Assembly: GCF_003335105.1 (NCBI RefSeq)
Contig: NZ_QFWQ01000003.1
Coordinates: forward strand, 372,001 to 436,000
Source: Rhodanobacter denitrificans
GTDB taxonomy: Bacteria > Pseudomonadota > Gammaproteobacteria > Xanthomonadales > Rhodanobacteraceae
Direction of reading: 5' to 3'
Length of the DNA stretch: 64,000 nucleotides
This document shows, in pieces, positions 53,612 to 62,900 of the stretch. Numbering within the stretch: position 1 is the stretch's first letter; the number at the start of each line of letters is the position of its first letter. The notes under the pieces were generated by a model. That model did no database searches, was not told where the DNA came from, and saw only the letters and a list, made by a program, of their open reading frames with translations. Both the position numbers and the translations under genes were made by a program.

Positions 53612-54487
53612 ATGTTCAAAGGTGTCCTGCTCGGCTTCATGGCCTTCGCCGCGTTCGCCATCAGCGACGCGTTCGTGAAGTCGCTGCGCGGCTCGCTGCC
53701 GGCCTACGAGGCGGTGTTCTTCGGTGCCGCGCTGGGCCTGACCGCGCTGCCGTTCATCAAGGGCGCCGACGCCCGCTGGCGGGACGTGGTGCTGGCGCAG
53801 CGCCAGGGCCTGTGGCTGGTGCGTGCCGCCGCCAGCGCGGTCGGCAGCATCGCGGCGGTGGTCGCCTTCACCGCGCTGCCGATGGCGGAGGCGTTCGTGC
53901 TGATCTTCCTGCTGCCTATCTTCGTCACCATACTGTCGGTGCTGGTGCTGAAGGAGCACGTCGGCTGGCGCCGCTGGTCGGCCGTGGTGGCGGGCTTCAT
54001 CGGCGTGCTGGTGGTGCTGCGGCCCGGTTTTCGCGCACTCGGCATCGGCCACCTGGCAGCCACGGTGTGCGGACTCTCCGGCGCCGTCTCGATGATCGCG
54101 CTGCGCCTGTCCGGCGCGCATGAGAAGCGGGTGACGCTGTACGGTGCCGGCATGATCGGCTCGATGTTGGTCGCCGGGCTGATGATGCTGGCCAGCTTCC
54201 GCTGGCCGGATTTCGACCAGTGGCTGCTCCTGCTCGGCTACGGCCTGCTCGCCGCGCTCGGCTCCGTGCTGCTGATGCTGGCCACGCAGAAGGCGCCCGC
54301 CAATCACGTCGCGCCGACCCAGTACAGCCAGATGCTGTGGGCCGTGCTGTTCGGCTATGTGCTGTTCCACGACCCACTGGACTGGCCGATGGCGATCGGC
54401 ATCGCGATCATCCTCGGTGCCGGCCTGTTCACCTTCGTGCGCGAGGAACAGGTGACGCGGTGGTGGAAACGGGCCCGCATCGTCTAG
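53612..54487 (+). CDS. EamA/DMT family transporter
   Basis: 291 residues, ten predicted membrane helices in two EamA repeats: 'LLGFMAFAAFAISDAFVKSL', 'AAVVAFTALPMAEAFVLIFL' and 'LPIFVTILSVLVLKEHVGWR' in repeat one, 'QYSQMLWAVLFGYVLFHDPL' in repeat two. Metabolite exporter with unknown substrate. Start ATG 53612. The divergent gap to gcdH (about 165 bases) has no gene. Confidence 0.88.
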   Translation: MFKGVLLGFMAFAAFAISDAFVKSLRGSLPAYEAVFFGAALGLTALPFIKGADARWRDVVLAQRQGLWLVRAAASAVGSIAAVVAFTALPMAEAFVLIFLLPIFVTILSVLVLKEHVGWRRWSAVVAGFIGVLVVLRPGFRALGIGHLAATVCGLSGAVSMIALRLSGAHEKRVTLYGAGMIGSMLVAGLMMLASFRWPDFDQWLLLLGYGLLAALGSVLLMLATQKAPANHVAPTQYSQMLWAVLFGYVLFHDPLDWPMAIGIAIILGAGLFTFVREEQVTRWWKRARIV

Positions 54488-54579
54488 TTGTCCCCGGACG
54501 GCCATCCGCCCGTGCCCCATGCCTTGTTGCCGGGACAATGGCTTGGCACACTGCTGCACCCATCGGTTGATCCCCCTCC

Positions 54580-55485
54580 ATGCCGGAACAAGCTGCCAGC
54601 GATCGTCCCTCGCCCCCGCCGGTCCGGCTCTCGCCCGTCGTGGCGGGGCTGTGGCGCCTCGCCGAATGGAAGCTGGACGTCAAGCAGCGCCTGCGCTGGA
54701 TCGAGCAGACGCTGGAACTGGGCATCACCAGCTTCGACCACGCGGACATCTACGGCGACTACCGCGCCGAGGCGCTGTTCGGCGAGGCGCTGAAGGTCGA
54801 ACCGGCGCTGCGCGGTCGCATGCAGCTGGTGACCAAATGCGGCATCCGCCTGCGCTCGGCGCAGCGGCCGTACCGGATCAACCACTACGACACCTCGCCG
54901 GCCTATGTGCGGGCGCAGGTGGAGCGGTCGCTGCTCAACCTGCACACCGAGCGGCTGGACCTGGTGCTGATCCACCGGCCGGATTACCTGATGGAAGCCG
55001 CGGCACTCGCCGACACGTTCGCCACGCTGACCCGCGAAGGCAAGGTGGCGCATTGGGGAGTGTCCAACCACACCGCCAGCCAGTTCGCCCTGCTCCACCG
55101 GCATCACCCGCTGGCGACCAACCAGGTCGAGTTGTCGCCCCTGACGATGGACGCGCTCGACGACGGCACGCTCGACCAGGCCCAGCAACTGGGACTGCGC
55201 CCGATGATCTGGTCGCCGCTGGGCGGCGGCCGGCTGTTCACCAGCCGGGACGAACAGGCCGTGCGCCTGCGCACCGAAATGGACGCCATCGCCGCGCGCC
55301 TCGGCATCAGCCTCGCCACCCTGGCTTATGCCTGGATCCTGCGCCACCCCTCGCGCCCGCATCCGATCACCGGCAGCGGCCGGATCGACGGATTGCGCGA
55401 GGCAGTCGCCGCACTCGACGTCAAGCTCGATACCGAGGACTGGTACGCGATCTGGACGGCGAGCAAGGGGCACGCCGTACCCTGA
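54580..55485 (+). CDS. Aldo/keto reductase, YdhF type
   Basis: 301 residues, TIM-barrel oxidoreductase. Catalytic tetrad: Asp and Tyr in 'FDHADIYGDYRAEALFGEAL', Lys in 'VTKCGIRL', His in 'LVLIHRPDYLM'. 'HWGVSNHTASQF', 'NQVELSPL' and 'ATLAYAWILRHP' match the YdhF subgroup. NADPH-dependent carbonyl reduction; physiological substrate unknown. Convergent with the 5'-nucleotidase gene. Confidence 0.85.
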   Translation: MPEQAASDRPSPPPVRLSPVVAGLWRLAEWKLDVKQRLRWIEQTLELGITSFDHADIYGDYRAEALFGEALKVEPALRGRMQLVTKCGIRLRSAQRPYRINHYDTSPAYVRAQVERSLLNLHTERLDLVLIHRPDYLMEAAALADTFATLTREGKVAHWGVSNHTASQFALLHRHHPLATNQVELSPLTMDALDDGTLDQAQQLGLRPMIWSPLGGGRLFTSRDEQAVRLRTEMDAIAARLGISLATLAYAWILRHPSRPHPITGSGRIDGLREAVAALDVKLDTEDWYAIWTASKGHAVP

Positions 55486-55520
55486 CGGCCACGGCCGCCC
55501 GCTGGCGGTTCCGGAACCTG

Positions 55521-56444
55521 TCAGCGGTTGCTCACGCCATGCGGCACGTGCCCGGTCGCCACGTGCTTGCGCGCGGACTCCACGTTGGCCGGCGAATCGT
55601 CGAAGAAGATGTCGGCGCCGAACGCATCGAGGAACGGGCCCTTGTCGCGGCCGCCGAGGAACAGCGCCTCGTCGATGCGCACGCCCCACTTGCGCAGGGT
55701 GAGGATCACCCGCTTGTGCGCGGGGGCGGAACGGGCGGTGACCAGCGCGGTGCGGATCGGCGAGTCCTCCGCCGGGAACGCGGTCTGCAGGCGGTGCAGC
55801 GCGGTGAGGAAACCACGGAACGGGCCCACCGACAGCGGCTCGGCGGCATGCTCGGTCTCGTTGCGGTGGAACGCCGCCAGCCCCTCCTCGCGCGACACAC
55901 GTTCACCCTCGTCGCCGAAGATCACCGCGTCGCCGTCGAACGCGATGCGCAGCTGCTCGGTGGCGCGCGGCGGCGCGGTGCTGGGCAGGATGGTCGCCGC
56001 GGCCACGCCGGCGGCCAGCGCGCGCCCGACGTCCTCGGCGTTGGCGGAGAGGAACAGGTCGGCCCTGAACGGCGCGATGTAATCGGACGTGGGCGCGCCG
56101 CTGGTGAACGCGGCGCGGCTGATCTCCAGGCCGTAGTGCTGGATCGCGTTGAAGATGCGCAGCCCGGTATCGCCGGAATTGCGCGACAGCAGGATCACCT
56201 CGACCGGCGGCACGTCACCGGCCAGCCTGTTCAGCCCCAGCAGCTTCTGCACCAGCGGAAACGCCACGCCGGGCTTGAGGATCTCGTTCTCATGGTCGAT
56301 CTGGAACGAGCGGTAGGCGTCGAGGCCCTCGCGCTCGAACAGTGCGTGGCTGTCGCCCAGGTCGAACAGCGCGCGCGAGGAAATCGCCACCACGAGGCGG
56401 TTGTCGGTGGTGGAGGAAGGATCGTGGATGGCTGGCTGGGACAT
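55521..56444 (-). CDS. 5'-nucleotidase (cN-I family)
   Basis: 307 residues of the 5'-nucleotidase family related to cytosolic cN-IA. Seen: 'LVVAISSRALFDLGDSHALF' with the DxxxxxF start, 'VILLSRNSGDTGLRIFNAIQ', 'DYIAPFRADLFLSANAEDV', 'IAFDGDAVIFGDEGERV' (HAD acidic motif) and 'DKGPFLDAFGADIFFDDSPA' (motif with Lys and DD). It would dephosphorylate a nucleoside monophosphate. The gene lies 92 bases behind the NAD kinase gene on the same strand, so coexpression is possible. Confidence 0.85.
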   Translation of the reverse strand: MSQPAIHDPSSTTDNRLVVAISSRALFDLGDSHALFEREGLDAYRSFQIDHENEILKPGVAFPLVQKLLGLNRLAGDVPPVEVILLSRNSGDTGLRIFNAIQHYGLEISRAAFTSGAPTSDYIAPFRADLFLSANAEDVGRALAAGVAAATILPSTAPPRATEQLRIAFDGDAVIFGDEGERVSREEGLAAFHRNETEHAAEPLSVGPFRGFLTALHRLQTAFPAEDSPIRTALVTARSAPAHKRVILTLRKWGVRIDEALFLGGRDKGPFLDAFGADIFFDDSPANVESARKHVATGHVPHGVSNR

Positions 56445-56536
56445 GGCGTGAATCTAGCTCATTGGGCGAGGAGTGAGAGAAAAGCCGGAGCCTGCCGTCT
56501 CTCGCTTCTTACCCCTCTTCACTCGCTTCTGCTCAT

Positions 56537-57298
56537 TCATTCCGCCGCGAACTGCTCGTCGAGGATGCGCTGCTCCAGGTTGTGCTCGGGATCGAACAGC
56601 AGCCGCACGCCCTGCCCGCCCGACTGGCGGATCGCCACCGTACGCACATCGCGCACCTCGTGGAAATCGGCGGTGGCGCTGACCGGGCGCTTGCCCGGAT
56701 CGAGCACGCGCAGGATCACCTCGGTGCGATGCGGCAGGATCGCGCCGCGCCAGCGACGCGGACGGAACGGGCTGATCGGGGTGAGCGCCAGCACGTTCGC
56801 GTCCAGCGGCAGGATCGGCCCATGCGCGGACAGGTTGTAGGCGGTGGAGCCGGCAGGCGTGGCCACCATGATGCCGTCGCAGACCAGGTTCGGCAGCTTC
56901 ACGGTGTCGTTCAGCTGCACCTCCAGGTGGGCGGCCTGGTTGCTCTGGCGCAACAGCGAGACCTCGTTGAAGGCCAGCGCGCTGTGCTGGTTGCCGGCCA
57001 CGTCGGTGACTTCCATCTGCAGCGGGAACAGTGTCGCCGCATGTGCGCGCGCGATGCGCTCCGGTAGCCCGTCGAGCCGGTGCTTGTTCATCAGGAAACC
57101 GACCCGGCCCAGCTTCATGCCGTACACCGGCAGTTCCAGCGCGCGATAGGCATGCAGGGTGCGCAGCATGAAGCCGTCGCCACCCAGCGCCACGATCAGT
57201 TCGGCCTGCTCCGGCGGCACGTCGCCGTAGCGTTCCACCAACCTGCGCCAGGCCTGTTGCGCGACGCTGACCTCACTGGCGACGAAGGCAAAGCGCAT
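56537..57298 (-). CDS. nadK: NAD kinase
   Basis: ATP-dependent phosphorylation of NAD to NADP. 253 residues: '[18 protein letters not shown]' with the diagnostic GGDG, '[13 protein letters not shown]', '[11 protein letters not shown]' (conserved Asn-Glu), and '[20 protein letters not shown]' near residue 150. It is the shorter form without the long N-terminal extension. Lies downstream of the NAD-dependent glutamate dehydrogenase gene, same strand, after a 146-base gap with a terminator hairpin. Confidence 0.93.
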   Translation of the reverse strand: MRFAFVASEVSVAQQAWRRLVERYGDVPPEQAELIVALGGDGFMLRTLHAYRALELPVYGMKLGRVGFLMNKHRLDGLPERIARAHAATLFPLQMEVTDVAGNQHSALAFNEVSLLRQSNQAAHLEVQLNDTVKLPNLVCDGIMVATPAGSTAYNLSAHGPILPLDANVLALTPISPFRPRRWRGAILPHRTEVILRVLDPGKRPVSATADFHEVRDVRTVAIRQSGGQGVRLLFDPEHNLEQRILDEQFAAE

Positions 57299-57379
57299 CG
57301 GAAACCCCGGTTGGCGGAAGACGCCCCAAGAGTACGACAGAGCGATGGCTGCGCCCTACTCCGATCTTCAAGCATGCAC

Positions 57380-57407
57380 CCGCCCTCCCCTGCATGCAGG
57401 AGGGCGG
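57380..57407 (-). terminator. Hairpin behind the glutamate dehydrogenase gene
   Basis: CCGCCCTCC and GGAGGGCGG pair around CCTGCATGCA. No T tract. Its sequence centre CCCCTGCATGCAGG resembles the palindrome inside mfd at 44044-44066, so it may be a member of the same repeat family acting as a terminator. Confidence 0.5.
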
Positions 57408-57444
57408 ATGCAGGGTCAGGCCGCGGAAACGACGCGCCGCAAGC

Positions 57445-60400
57445 TCAGACCGGCACCTGCGCCAGCTGGGCCAGCCGGCGTACCGCGACCGAGGCGATCG
57501 GGTAGTCGGCGTTCTGGGTGAGGATCTCGGCCAGCATGCTGCGGGTGTACTGCAGCGTGGCATCGTCGCGCTGCAGCCAGGCCTGCACCGGCGACACGCC
57601 CTTGCTGTCGCCGCCGAGGTTCAGCACCTGCTGCGCCAGCGCCCGGTGCTGGTGGTTGAGCTCGTCCAGCAGCGAGCCGCGAGCCTGCGCGTGCCAGTGG
57701 CCTTCCACCGGCAACGCCTCGATCTGGTCGCGCAGCCACTCCAGGTCCAGCGCCTCGCCCAGCTCGTAGAACACGCCGGCGACCTTCTCGATCGGCTGGC
57801 CGCTCAGCTGGCTCACGTCGGCCATGTCCAGCGCGGCACGCAGCTCCGGCATGCGGGCCAGCCGCAACGCCAGCTCGGCGGGGAGGCCGAGGCCCTCCCA
57901 TTTTTCCTGGCTGCTGGAGAAGTCACCCTGGCCGGTGGGCGTCAGCACGCCCGGCAGGGCCTTGCGCAGCGCCGATACGCCGGACTGGTAGCGCGCGACA
58001 TTGGCCGCGATGTCCAGCGAGCCGCCCGGACGGTTCAGCAGCCAGCGGGTCATGTGCCGCAGCAGCGACCAGATCTGCTTGATCGCATCGACCTGGGTAT
58101 CCTCGGCGACCTTGGCGTCCAGCGCCTCGATCTGAGCCCACAGCTCGCGCGCCTCGAGGATCTCGCGCGCCGCGGTGTATGCCTTGGCGATAGCCGCCGG
58201 ACCCTGGCCGGTATCTTCCTGCATGCGCATCATGAAGGTGGCGCCCATGCGGTTGATCGTCGAGTTGGTCACCGCGGTGGCGATGATCTCGCGCTTCAGG
58301 CGATGCCGCTGCATATGCGCGGCGTACTTCTCGTGCAGCGGCACGGGGAAGTAGCGCACCAGCTCCTTCGACAGGTACGGATCCTCCGGCACGTCCGAGT
58401 CCAGCAGCTGCTGGAACAGGCGGATCTTGTCGTAGGACAGCAGCACCGCCAGTTCCGGCCGGGTCAGGCCCAGCCCGCGGCTCTTGCGCTCGGCCAGTTC
58501 GGCCTCGCTGGGCAGGTTCTCGACCTGGCGGTCGAGCGTGCCTTCGGCCTCCAGCGTGCGGATGAAGTGGGCCATCGAGCCGAGGCGGTGCACCGACTGG
58601 TGCTCCATCAGGGTGATCGCCTCGTTCTGCCGGTAGTTGTCCCACAGCACCAGCTGGGCCACTTCGTCGGTCATCGCGGCGAGCTGCGTGTTGCGCGCGT
58701 CGAAGCTCAGCTCGCCGCGCTGCACCGCGTCGTTCAGCAGGATCTTGATGTTCACCTCGTGGTCGGAGGTGTCCACGCCGGCGGAATTGTCGATGAAGTC
58801 GGTGTTGAGCAGCACGCCCTTCTGCGCCGCCTCGATGCGGCCCTTCTGGGTGAAGCCCAGGTTGCCGCCCTCGCCCACGACCTTGCAGCGCAACTCGGCG
58901 CCGTTGACGCGCAGCGCGTTGTTGGCACGGTCGCCGACGTCGGCGTGCGTTTCGGCGGAGGACTTCACATAGGTGCCGATGCCGCCGTTCCACAAGAGGT
59001 CCACCGGCGCCTTAAGGATCGCGCTGAGCAGGTCGGTCGGCGCCATCTGCTCGACGTCGGGCTTCAGGCCCAGCACCGCGCGCACTTCCGGCGAGATCGG
59101 GATCGACTTGGCGCTGCGCGGGTACACGCCGCCGCCGGCGGAGATCAGCGACTTGTCGTAGTCGTCCCAGCTCGAGCGCGGCAGCTTGAACATGCGCTGG
59201 CGCTCGACGAACGTGCGCGCCGCATCCGGGTTCGGGTCGAGGAATACATGGCGATGATCGAACGCCGCCAGCAAGCGGGTGTGCCCGGACAGCAGCATGC
59301 CGTTGCCGAACACATCGCCGGACATGTCGCCGATGCCGACGCAGGTGAAGTCCTGGCTCTGGCTGTCGCGGCCGAGAGCGCGGAAGTGCCGCTTCACCGA
59401 CTCCCACGCGCCGCGCGCGGTGATGCCCATGCCCTTGTGGTCGTAGCCGTGCGAGCCGCCGGAGGCGAAGGCGTCGCCGAGCCAGTAGTTGTGCTCGATC
59501 GAGATCGCATTGGCGATGTCGGAGAACGTGGCGGTGCCCTTGTCCGCGGCCACCACCAGGTACGGGTCGTCCGCGTCGTGGCGCACCACGTCGTGCGGAT
59601 TCACCACCTTGCCCTCGACCAGGTTGTCGGTGATGTCGAGCAGGCCGTTGATGAACAGCCGGTAGCAGGCGATGCCCTCGGCCAGTTGCGCGTCGCGGTC
59701 GCTCGGTTGTCCGGTGATCGCCGGCGCCTTCTTGACGAAGAAGCCGCCCTTGGAACCCACCGGCACGATCACCGTGTTCTTGACCATCTGCGCCTTGACC
59801 AGGCCCAGTACTTCGGTGCGGAAATCCTCGCGGCGATCGGACCAGCGCAGGCCGCCGCGCGCCACCGCGCCGAAGCGCAGGTGGATGCCTTCGACGCGCG
59901 GTGCGCACACCCAGATCTCGCGGTACGGCACCGGCTTGGGCAGGTCGGGCAACTTGTGCGAATCGAGCTTGTAGCTGATGTAGTCGCGGTACGCGCCGTC
60001 CCACTGCTGGAAGAAGCTGGTGCGCAGGGTGGCGCGGATCAGCTTCACGAAGCTGCGCAGGATACGGTCCTCGTCGAGGCTGGCCACGTTCTCCAGCAGG
60101 ATGCCGATCGCATTCTCGACGGCCTGGACCTGCTGGTCGCGCGGTTTCGACAACGACGCGCTCAGCTCGCCGATCAGGCCCGGCTGCGCGACCTGCACGC
60201 TGGCCGGGATCAGCGCCAGCATCTCGGCGGCCAGGGTCGCACCGGCGGCCTTCAGCTCGTCGGCGGAAAGCGCCTCGCGGCGCGGATCGAACTTGGCCAG
60301 GAACAGCTCCACCAGCAGGCCGGCGACCGCCGGGTAGCGGTTGAGGGTTTCCTCCATGTACGACTGCGAGAAGGTGGCGCCGGTCTGCAGCAGGTACTTG

Positions 60401-62382
60401 CAGTAGCCGCGCAGCATCGCCACCTGGCGCCAGCTCAGCTTCGCGCCCAGCACCAGCCGGTTGAAGCCGTCGTTCTCCGCGTTGCCGCGCCAGATCTGCT
60501 CGAACGCATCCTCGAACAGCGCGCCCACCTGCTCCACGCTGAAAGTCAGCTTGCCGACCGGCTGCACCTCGAAATCCTGGATCGACAGCGACGCCTCGCC
60601 GGCGACGTCGTAGACATGCTCGGTGAGCACGCGCAGGCCCAGGTTCTCCAGCTGCGGCAGCACTTCGGACAGCGCAATGTCGCCGCCCGAGCGGTAGACC
60701 TTGAAACGCAGCGTCTCGGGCGCCTTAGGCGGATGGTAGAACGACATCCGCAGCGCGTTGTCGCCGACCAGTTGCGACAACTGATGCACGTCCTCGGCGG
60801 CCACCTGCGGGCTCACCTCCTCGACGTAGCCGGCCGGCAGCGCACGCGCGTAGCGGTTGGCCAGCACCACGCCTTCATGCTCGCCGCGCAGTTGCACCAG
60901 CGCGTCGCGCACCTCGTCGTGCCAGTTGCGCACGATGCTGGCGACACCCTGCTCCAGTTCGGCGAGGTCGTAGCTGGGCTGGTCGCCGATCTTCGGCCGC
61001 AGCACGATGTGCAGCCGCGCCAGCGCGGCCTCGCCCATCTGCACCGACGAGTCGATCTGCTCGGCGTGCAAGGCAGCGCCCAGCATCGCCTCGATGCGCT
61101 CGCGCACCGACGTATTGAAGCGGTCACGCGGCACGAACACCATGCAGGTGAAGAAACGGCCGTAGCGGTCGCGGCGCATGAACAGCTGCGTATGCGCGCG
61201 CTGGCGCAGCTCGAGAATGCCCATCGCGGTGGCGAACAGCTCGTCCTCGGTGCTCTGCAGCAGCTCCTGGCGCGGCAGGGTCTCCAGCACGTGGCGCAGC
61301 GACTTGCCGGAGTACGAATCACGCTTCAGGCCCGAACGCGCCAGCACCGCCTCCACCTTGTGCCGCACCAGCGGCACGTCCTGCGGACGCGACATGTAGG
61401 CGTTGGAGGAGAACAGGCCGAGGAAACGCTGTTCGGCCTTGGCGCGGCCGTTGACGTCGAACTGCAGCACGCCGATGTAATCCATGTAGCCCGGACGGTG
61501 CACGTGCGAGCGCGCATTGGTCTTGGTCAGGATGATCGCGTCGGTCGAGCCGGACTGCGGCAGCTCGCTGGCCGCCAGCGTGCGCAGCGAGCGCGGCGCC
61601 ATCGAGCGCTCGTTGTTGCGCAGGATGCCCAGGCCGGACCCGTCGATGGCACGCAGCACGCGGTCGCCGTCGGCGTCGGTGACTTCGTACTCGCGGTAGC
61701 CGAGGAAAGTGAAGTTGTCGGCGGCGACCCAGCGCATGAACTCGCCGGCCTCCTGCACCGAGGCGGCGTCCAGCGGCAGCCTGCGCTGCGGCAGGTCGCT
61801 GGCGATCGCCAGCGCCTTGTCGCGCATCGCCGCCCAGTCGCCCACCGCGGCGCGCACGTCGTCCAGCGCGGTCTCGACCTGCGTGGCCAGCTGCGCCTGC
61901 TCGGCAGCATCGGCGACCCGGTCGATCTCGAAATGCATGACCGATTCGGCCGCACCGGATTCGCCGCCGAGGCCCAGCAGCCGGCCCGAAGCGTCGCGCG
62001 TCGCCTTCAGCACCGGATGGATCACCGCGTGGATCTGCAGCTTCGCCGCGACGATCATGCTGACCGTGTCGACCAGGAACGGCATGTCGTCGGTGACGAT
62101 CTGCAGCAGGCTGCGGCCGGCATGCACGTCCTCCGGACTGAGCACGCGCACGCTGGCATGACCGCCCCGGCGCTGCTGCATGAATTCCAGCAGGCTGCCG
62201 ACCAGCGCCGCCCATTGCACCGGTGTGTGCAGATGCGCGTCGCCGCCCCCGATACGTGCAAAGAAAGCTTCGCAGAAAACCTGCGCCTGGCTCAGGCGCT
62301 CGGGCGAAAAACCGCCCTTTTTCAGCTCTGCGAGCACTACTGACGGAAGGGAAGGGTCGTTCGCTGCAGGGATTGCATTCAT
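57445..62382 (-). CDS. gdhZ: NAD-dependent glutamate dehydrogenase, large (L-1600) form
   Basis: Catabolic oxidative deamination of glutamate to 2-oxoglutarate and ammonia. About 1645 residues. Long N-terminal regulatory part (about 1-600, with ACT-like segments such as 'LLQIVTDDMPFLVDTVSMIV'), then the catalytic core: 'VEGIHLRFGAVARGGLRWSD', 'NTVIVPVGSKGGFFVKK', 'CVGIGDMSGDVFGNGML' and 'CKVVGEGGNLGFTQKGRIEA' for the NAD domain, and a helical C-terminal part. ATG 62382 is used. An 18-bp hairpin lies 91 bases upstream. The long antisense open frame on the other strand is a by-product of GC-rich codons. Confidence 0.95.
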   Translation of the reverse strand: MNAIPAANDPSLPSVVLAELKKGGFSPERLSQAQVFCEAFFARIGGGDAHLHTPVQWAALVGSLLEFMQQRRGGHASVRVLSPEDVHAGRSLLQIVTDDMPFLVDTVSMIVAAKLQIHAVIHPVLKATRDASGRLLGLGGESGAAESVMHFEIDRVADAAEQAQLATQVETALDDVRAAVGDWAAMRDKALAIASDLPQRRLPLDAASVQEAGEFMRWVAADNFTFLGYREYEVTDADGDRVLRAIDGSGLGILRNNERSMAPRSLRTLAASELPQSGSTDAIILTKTNARSHVHRPGYMDYIGVLQFDVNGRAKAEQRFLGLFSSNAYMSRPQDVPLVRHKVEAVLARSGLKRDSYSGKSLRHVLETLPRQELLQSTEDELFATAMGILELRQRAHTQLFMRRDRYGRFFTCMVFVPRDRFNTSVRERIEAMLGAALHAEQIDSSVQMGEAALARLHIVLRPKIGDQPSYDLAELEQGVASIVRNWHDEVRDALVQLRGEHEGVVLANRYARALPAGYVEEVSPQVAAEDVHQLSQLVGDNALRMSFYHPPKAPETLRFKVYRSGGDIALSEVLPQLENLGLRVLTEHVYDVAGEASLSIQDFEVQPVGKLTFSVEQVGALFEDAFEQIWRGNAENDGFNRLVLGAKLSWRQVAMLRGYCKYLLQTGATFSQSYMEETLNRYPAVAGLLVELFLAKFDPRREALSADELKAAGATLAAEMLALIPASVQVAQPGLIGELSASLSKPRDQQVQAVENAIGILLENVASLDEDRILRSFVKLIRATLRTSFFQQWDGAYRDYISYKLDSHKLPDLPKPVPYREIWVCAPRVEGIHLRFGAVARGGLRWSDRREDFRTEVLGLVKAQMVKNTVIVPVGSKGGFFVKKAPAITGQPSDRDAQLAEGIACYRLFINGLLDITDNLVEGKVVNPHDVVRHDADDPYLVVAADKGTATFSDIANAISIEHNYWLGDAFASGGSHGYDHKGMGITARGAWESVKRHFRALGRDSQSQDFTCVGIGDMSGDVFGNGMLLSGHTRLLAAFDHRHVFLDPNPDAARTFVERQRMFKLPRSSWDDYDKSLISAGGGVYPRSAKSIPISPEVRAVLGLKPDVEQMAPTDLLSAILKAPVDLLWNGGIGTYVKSSAETHADVGDRANNALRVNGAELRCKVVGEGGNLGFTQKGRIEAAQKGVLLNTDFIDNSAGVDTSDHEVNIKILLNDAVQRGELSFDARNTQLAAMTDEVAQLVLWDNYRQNEAITLMEHQSVHRLGSMAHFIRTLEAEGTLDRQVENLPSEAELAERKSRGLGLTRPELAVLLSYDKIRLFQQLLDSDVPEDPYLSKELVRYFPVPLHEKYAAHMQRHRLKREIIATAVTNSTINRMGATFMMRMQEDTGQGPAAIAKAYTAAREILEARELWAQIEALDAKVAEDTQVDAIKQIWSLLRHMTRWLLNRPGGSLDIAANVARYQSGVSALRKALPGVLTPTGQGDFSSSQEKWEGLGLPAELALRLARMPELRAALDMADVSQLSGQPIEKVAGVFYELGEALDLEWLRDQIEALPVEGHWHAQARGSLLDELNHQHRALAQQVLNLGGDSKGVSPVQAWLQRDDATLQYTRSMLAEILTQNADYPIASVAVRRLAQLAQVPV

Positions 62383-62472
62383 GGCATCTTCTGGTTGGTG
62401 GAGACGATGGGGGAAGGCAGGTAACAAAGCCTTGGAAGGATACGCTGGGCGACCAGGTGAATCCAGCCGCGC

Positions 62473-62514
62473 CGGCCCGCATGACCATGCGCATGGGCAT
62501 GGTCATGCGGGCCG
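62473..62514. repeat. Perfect 18-bp hairpin upstream of gdhZ
   Basis: CGGCCCGCATGACCATGC pairs exactly with its complement across a GCATGG loop. Located 91 bases before the gdhZ start and outside any gene. It could be an attenuator in the gdhZ leader, a terminator or a protein-binding site. Confidence 0.6.
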
Positions 62515-62683
62515 CGATGGATGATTCAGGAAGGTGCCTAACGCCTGTCGACACACGCGAGCGTCACGAGGGAACAGCGGACGCCGGCAATGTTCCACCA
62601 CGTGCCCCGCGCACTCCGCGTCCATGGTCTGCAGCGGACGTGCTCAGATCGTCGTGCCATCTGTCAATGACTGGATTCATGGC

Positions 62684-62713
62684 ACCGATAAAATGTAAAC
62701 TGATCGGTATAGT
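62684..62713 (+). promoter_or_regulatory. Putative operator and promoter of the RND efflux operon
   Basis: Inverted repeat ACCGAT-N13-ATCGGT (62684-62708) directly followed by TATAGT (62708-62713), a good -10 element without a clear -35. The AT-rich middle (AAAATGTAAACTG) stands out from the GC-rich surroundings. The ATCGGTATA-type half site is like boxes bound by TetR repressors of efflux pumps. No TetR gene is in the window. Confidence 0.4.
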
Positions 62714-62900
62714 CTTGCCGTGCGAACGGCATGGCATGGCACTTTGCGGAACGGCGGCGCGGTTCGAAGCACGACCGTCCGCGGCCCGCCCAACCTATGA
62801 CACAAGACACACGGAACGCGATGCAGTATTCCGTCCACGGTAACGCCGCAGCGCACCCCGGCATCCCCCATCCCCGTTCAAACACGTTTCCGGAGCTCCC

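Larger units (their letters stand above)
62383..62900. other. 518-base intergenic region between gdhZ and the efflux adaptor
   Basis: Divergent promoter region. It contains the 18-bp hairpin (62473-62514) and the operator-like inverted repeat with TATAGT (62684-62713), listed separately. Short open frames here have no similarity I recognise. The 188 bases from the TATAGT to the adaptor start would be a long 5' leader. Confidence 0.6.

Noticed and set aside
57394-62343. Open frame of about 1650 codons on the plus strand antisense to gdhZ
   Set aside because: It mirrors the real gene's codon bias, is rich in Arg/Gln/Leu/His without domains, and the minus strand has a clear full-length GDH.
62664-62885. 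Small minus-strand gene (about 73 codons) as a divergent repressor of the efflux pump
   Set aside because: No helix-turn-helix or TetR-like pattern, and it spans the promoter/operator region.
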